From Fidelibacterota bacterium UBA7300 (GTDB lineage Bacteria; Fidelibacterota; Marinisomatia; Marinisomatales; UBA2128), in NCBI GenBank assembly GCA_002471865.1, contig DKQU01000018.1, forward strand, positions 1 through 7,702: DNA of 7,702 nt, given 5' to 3'. A model generated the notes under the pieces. The model was not told where the DNA came from. It searched no databases and saw nothing but the letters and a program-made list of their open reading frames with translations. The position numbers and the translations under genes are program-made. The number at the start of each line of letters is the position of its first letter. Position 1 is the first letter of the stretch. Below are positions 5,438 to 7,702 of this stretch, in pieces.

Positions 5438-6517
5438 ATGTCACTTATCCCGAAACGAGTGGAGAAGCTGCAAGAGCGTCTGGCGAAAGAATCGCTTGGC
5501 GGGATGCTGGTGACCAATCTCACCAATGTACGATATCTCTCCGGATTTACCGGTTCTGCCGGTTCGTGCCTGATTCTTGACCAAAAGAGCTATTTCATCT
5601 CCGATGGTCGCTACCTTACTCAATCCAAAGAGCAGGTACAGGATATGGAGATCATTATTGATACCGGTTCGCACCTTCAGATTATCAGAGACAACAATCT
5701 TATATCTAACGGTACCACACTGGGTTTTGAAGCTGATTTTCTGCCCGTCAACCAGATGAACAAACTGCGCGAACTTTTCCCAGATACACAGTGGGAGGTC
5801 ACATCCCGATTTGTGGAAGAGATAGCGGCTGTGAAAGATAAGAGCGAACTCCGAGCAATCCGTTCAGCCGTGGAGATCACCGATGAAGTGTTCGATCAGC
5901 TCATTCCCGAATTGCGTATTGGTTCTGTTGAACGCGAGGTGGCGGCAAAGATTTCATTCGCTTACAAGATTCTGGGAGCTGACGGTGACTCCTACGATCC
6001 TATCGTCGCCTCCGGTCCCAATTCTGCTTTGCCTCATGCGGTACCATCTGACAGAGAATTTCAGGACGGCGATTTCGTGGTCATGGATTTTGGCGCGCTC
6101 TATCAGGGCTACCACGCCGATATGACTCGTACCGTCGCTATCGGTTCCGTAACTGATCGGCATCGCGAAATCTATTCTGTGGTGCAGGAAGCACAAAAGC
6201 GAGGATGCGAAGCTGCCCGAGCAGGCATGACCTGCCGGGAGCTGGATGCAGTTACGAGGGACCATATCACGGAGAAGGGCTATGGTGATTATTACGTCCA
6301 CGGGACAGGCCACGGCTTGGGGCTGGAAGTACATACTATGCCTCGCCTTTCCCAGATCAGCGATGATACATTACTGGAAAATTATGTAGTAACCATCGAG
6401 CCGGGTATTTATATCCCGGAGTTCGGTGGCGTGCGGATTGAAGATGATGTCATCATTCAAAATGATGGTTGTGAGATTCTCAATCGATCCACGAAAGATT
6501 TGTTGGTTCTTTCCTAA
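5438..6517 (+). CDS. pepP: Xaa-Pro aminopeptidase (peptidase M24B)
   Basis: A 359-residue protein of the short two-domain M24B type. Residues 1 to about 130 are the creatinase-like N-terminal domain (VTNLTNVRYLSGFTGSAG at 25-42). Residues about 135-359 are the pita-bread catalytic domain. All five dinuclear-metal ligands are visible: Asp217 (VMDFGA), Asp228 (ADMTRT), His292 (GTGHGLG), Glu321 (IEPGIY) and Glu335 (VRIEDD). The supporting histidines are His200 (LPHAVPS), His288 and His299. It would cleave N-terminal residues preceding proline from cytoplasmic peptides. AAGGAA at 5425-5430 is seven bases before the ATG, which follows the TPR stop by one base, so the two are likely co-translated. 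A prolidase (Xaa-Pro dipeptidase) activity cannot be told apart from sequence reading alone. Confidence 0.95.
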   Translation: MSLIPKRVEKLQERLAKESLGGMLVTNLTNVRYLSGFTGSAGSCLILDQKSYFISDGRYLTQSKEQVQDMEIIIDTGSHLQIIRDNNLISNGTTLGFEADFLPVNQMNKLRELFPDTQWEVTSRFVEEIAAVKDKSELRAIRSAVEITDEVFDQLIPELRIGSVEREVAAKISFAYKILGADGDSYDPIVASGPNSALPHAVPSDREFQDGDFVVMDFGALYQGYHADMTRTVAIGSVTDRHREIYSVVQEAQKRGCEAARAGMTCRELDAVTRDHITEKGYGDYYVHGTGHGLGLEVHTMPRLSQISDDTLLENYVVTIEPGIYIPEFGGVRIEDDVIIQNDGCEILNRSTKDLLVLS

Positions 6518-6533
6518 ATATTTTCAGAAACTG

Positions 6534-7280
6534 ATGCGACCTCTTCCCATACTATTCATCTCGACGTTAGTTGTTTTTTCGTCGTTAGCTGCAGATGATT
6601 CAGATTCCTACTTAAACTACCTTTCTTCCGGCATTAATCACTCTGTTTCCGACAGAACCAATCAGATTATTCTTGGCTCAGCAATTGTGGGTGGGCTACT
6701 TCTCCGCGGACAAGATGTACCTCTACGAGATTCCATTCAACCGGATGGATTTATGTCTAAGCAGCTCTCTCACGGCCTCGATTTATACGGTAATGGCTGG
6801 GCTTACGGTACAGCGATTATAGGTGTGGGTGTCCTTTCTTACCGTGAAGGTGGGAAGAGTCAGATGACACGAGACTTGAAGTATCTTACAACATCTTTGG
6901 GGACAACTGCAGCATTGACTTATCTGTTGAAATGGACTGTCGGGCGAAAACGGCCTAATGGGAATGATCGCAGGTCTTTCCCGTCAGGACACACTTCTGC
7001 AAGTTTTGCACTGGCTGCATCGATGGATAGGCTTTACGGTCATAGGATAGGCCTACCAGCTTATTTGATTGCTACTGCTGTAGCAGCCCAGCGAATCCAC
7101 GACAATAAGCACTGGCTGACAGATGTCATTACCGGTGCGGCTTTGGGTACTGTAATTGGACGGGGGTACGGGAATATTCATGAAGAGGAACGAACCGCAG
7201 ACAATTTGAATATGACTACTTCATTGGGACAACAAGGGCTCCAATTTGCAATTGTCATTCCACTGAGAATGGAGTATTAG
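6534..7280 (+). CDS. Exported PAP2-superfamily phosphatase
   Basis: A 248-residue protein whose N-terminus MRPLPILFISTLVVFSSLA is a signal peptide, probably cut near residue 20. The three phosphatase motifs of the PAP2/acid-phosphatase superfamily are present: K133-x6-R140-P141 (KWTVGRKRP), P150-S-G-H153, and R187-x5-H193-x3-D197 (QRIHDNKHWLTD). The third motif has Gln where Ser is usual before the Arg. Expected substrates are lipid phosphates such as phosphatidate or undecaprenyl pyrophosphate, or another phosphomonoester, on the periplasmic side. The C-terminus (LQFAIVIPLRMEY) is an alternating strand ending in an aromatic residue, as in outer-membrane proteins. The frame opens earlier, at 6426 inside pepP, but the ATG at 6534 is chosen because the signal peptide begins there and it lies 16 bases after the pepP stop. 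No strong ribosome site is visible. Confidence 0.9.
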   Translation: MRPLPILFISTLVVFSSLAADDSDSYLNYLSSGINHSVSDRTNQIILGSAIVGGLLLRGQDVPLRDSIQPDGFMSKQLSHGLDLYGNGWAYGTAIIGVGVLSYREGGKSQMTRDLKYLTTSLGTTAALTYLLKWTVGRKRPNGNDRRSFPSGHTSASFALAASMDRLYGHRIGLPAYLIATAVAAQRIHDNKHWLTDVITGAALGTVIGRGYGNIHEEERTADNLNMTTSLGQQGLQFAIVIPLRMEY

Positions 7281-7282
7281 AG

Positions 7283-7302
7283 TGTCGGATTTTATTCCGA
7301 CA
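7283..7302 (+). terminator. Hairpin at the end of the plus-strand gene cluster
   Basis: TGTCGGA and TCCGACA form a perfect 7-bp stem around a 6-base loop (TTTTAT), starting two bases after the phosphatase stop. On the plus strand it is followed by AAAACAG rather than a T run, so it is not a textbook intrinsic terminator. It may be a 3'-end stabilising hairpin or a Rho-assisted end. Confidence 0.45.
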
Positions 7303-7390
7303 AAACAGATGAATGATATTCATTATTCTCGGTTTGACGCTGATTGATTTAACGTAAATTTGCTGGCATTTTTCAAGTACATAAGAATTG

Positions 7391-7419
7391 TTTACATCAT
7401 AAAATTTTCGACATACAGT
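7391..7419 (+). promoter_or_regulatory. Candidate promoter of the cyanophycinase-like gene
   Basis: TTTACA (7391-7396, five of six) and TACAGT (7414-7419, four of six) are 17 bases apart. Initiation would be near 7426, leaving a leader of about 8 bases and no Shine-Dalgarno. TTGACG at 7334-7339 with TAAATT at 7355-7360 is an alternative with a short 15-base spacer. A small dyad, AATGA-TAT-TCATT (7312-7324), lies upstream. Confidence 0.3.
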
Positions 7420-7433
7420 CTTAAGAACTAAAC

Positions 7434-7702
7434 ATGACCCCATCAAGAGGAATAAAAAATATAGAAAGAGGATCGATCATCCCCATTGGCGGCGCAGTCA
7501 GCAAACGAAAAAATCCCATTATCCTTCAAAATTTTGTTGATGAATGCGGTGGGAAAAATGCAGTTATTCCTATAATAGCCACAGCAACAAAAGTAAAGGA
7601 AATTGGAGAACAATATGTTGAGCTATTCAAAAAAATAGGTGCAAAGAAAGTAACCATTGTAAACATTAAAAAACGCACTGATTGCTTCGAGGAAGAATCT
7701 CT
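7434..7702 (+). CDS. cphB: Cyanophycinase-like protein (peptidase S51), N-terminal part, cut by right edge
   Basis: The first 89 codons are in the window. An in-frame stop at 7422-7424 makes the ATG at 7434 the earliest ATG. The product reads GSIIPIGGAVSK at residues 13-24, then ILQNFVDECGGKNAVIPIIATA, then a YVELFKKIGAKKVTIVNI stretch. This order (GG-x-x-x-K strand, helix, second strand rich in I/P/T, helix ending F-x-x-x-G, third strand) is the N-terminal Rossmann-like part of cyanophycinase, which hydrolyses cyanophycin to beta-Asp-Arg dipeptides. The catalytic Ser lies beyond the edge. Other S51 members, such as the alpha-aspartyl dipeptidase PepE, are less likely given the GGAVSK opening. 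By my count 85 of 240 bases (7441-7680) are G or C, clearly lower than in pepP, so recent acquisition or a different selective regime is possible. No Shine-Dalgarno is evident. Confidence 0.78.
   Translation, partial: MTPSRGIKNIERGSIIPIGGAVSKRKNPIILQNFVDECGGKNAVIPIIATATKVKEIGEQYVELFKKIGAKKVTIVNIKKRTDCFEEES

Noticed and set aside
5954..6334. A 126-codon minus-strand frame inside pepP
   Set aside because: It lies wholly within the metal-binding half of a clearly conserved aminopeptidase on the other strand.
6426..6533. N-terminal extension of the PAP2 phosphatase overlapping pepP
   Set aside because: The extension would put 36 residues, encoded out of frame inside pepP, before an obvious signal peptide that begins at the ATG at 6534.
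7255..7446. A 63-codon minus-strand frame covering the gap before the cyanophycinase-like gene
   Set aside because: It overlaps both neighbours, has no plausible ribosome site or recognisable motif, and sits in AT-rich DNA with a better promoter interpretation.

Overview
The window reads as ordinary chromosomal DNA of a Gram-negative bacterium, probably in or near the Fibrobacteres-Chlorobi-Bacteroidetes superphylum. The best clue is a PorV/PorQ-like outer-membrane barrel protein, a family typical of that group and of lineages such as Candidatus Marinimicrobia and Ignavibacteria. Two exported proteins with clear signal peptides support an outer membrane. The phylum is an inference. I see no phage, transposon, CRISPR, tRNA or rRNA signal, and no gap between genes reaches 300 bases.

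Left part, minus strand (3109 down to 1): an apparent three-gene operon for reductive pyrimidine breakdown. In transcription order it holds a CoA-acylating (methyl)malonate-semialdehyde dehydrogenase (mmsA), an NCS2/SLC23-type nucleobase permease, and the first 58 codons of a dihydropyrimidinase/hydantoinase that runs off the left edge. Together they would import uracil or thymine, open the reduced ring, and convert the final semialdehyde to acetyl-CoA or propionyl-CoA. The reductase, the ureidopropionase and the beta-alanine transaminase are not in the window.

Middle (3228-4031, minus): a secreted PorV/PorQ-like beta-barrel protein. Its ATG is preceded, at exactly the distance expected for a leaderless mRNA, by a good sigma70-type promoter. 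About 200 bases of divergent intergenic DNA follow.

Right part, plus strand (about 4238-7280): four tightly packed genes. These are the B12-binding small subunit of methylmalonyl-CoA mutase, a TPR protein with a 62-residue lysine-rich insert, an M24 Xaa-Pro aminopeptidase, and an exported PAP2-family phosphatase. Spacings are a 4-base overlap, 1 base and 16 bases. A perfect 7-bp hairpin sits just after the last stop. After 153 bases, the start of an AT-rich cyanophycinase-like (peptidase S51) gene runs off the right edge.

I found no clearly new biological system. The points most worth a second look are the leaderless promoter, the TPR/poly-lysine protein locked between metabolic genes, the permease that combines SLC23-like sequence with the two uracil-binding glutamates of UraA, and the AT-rich cyanophycinase.
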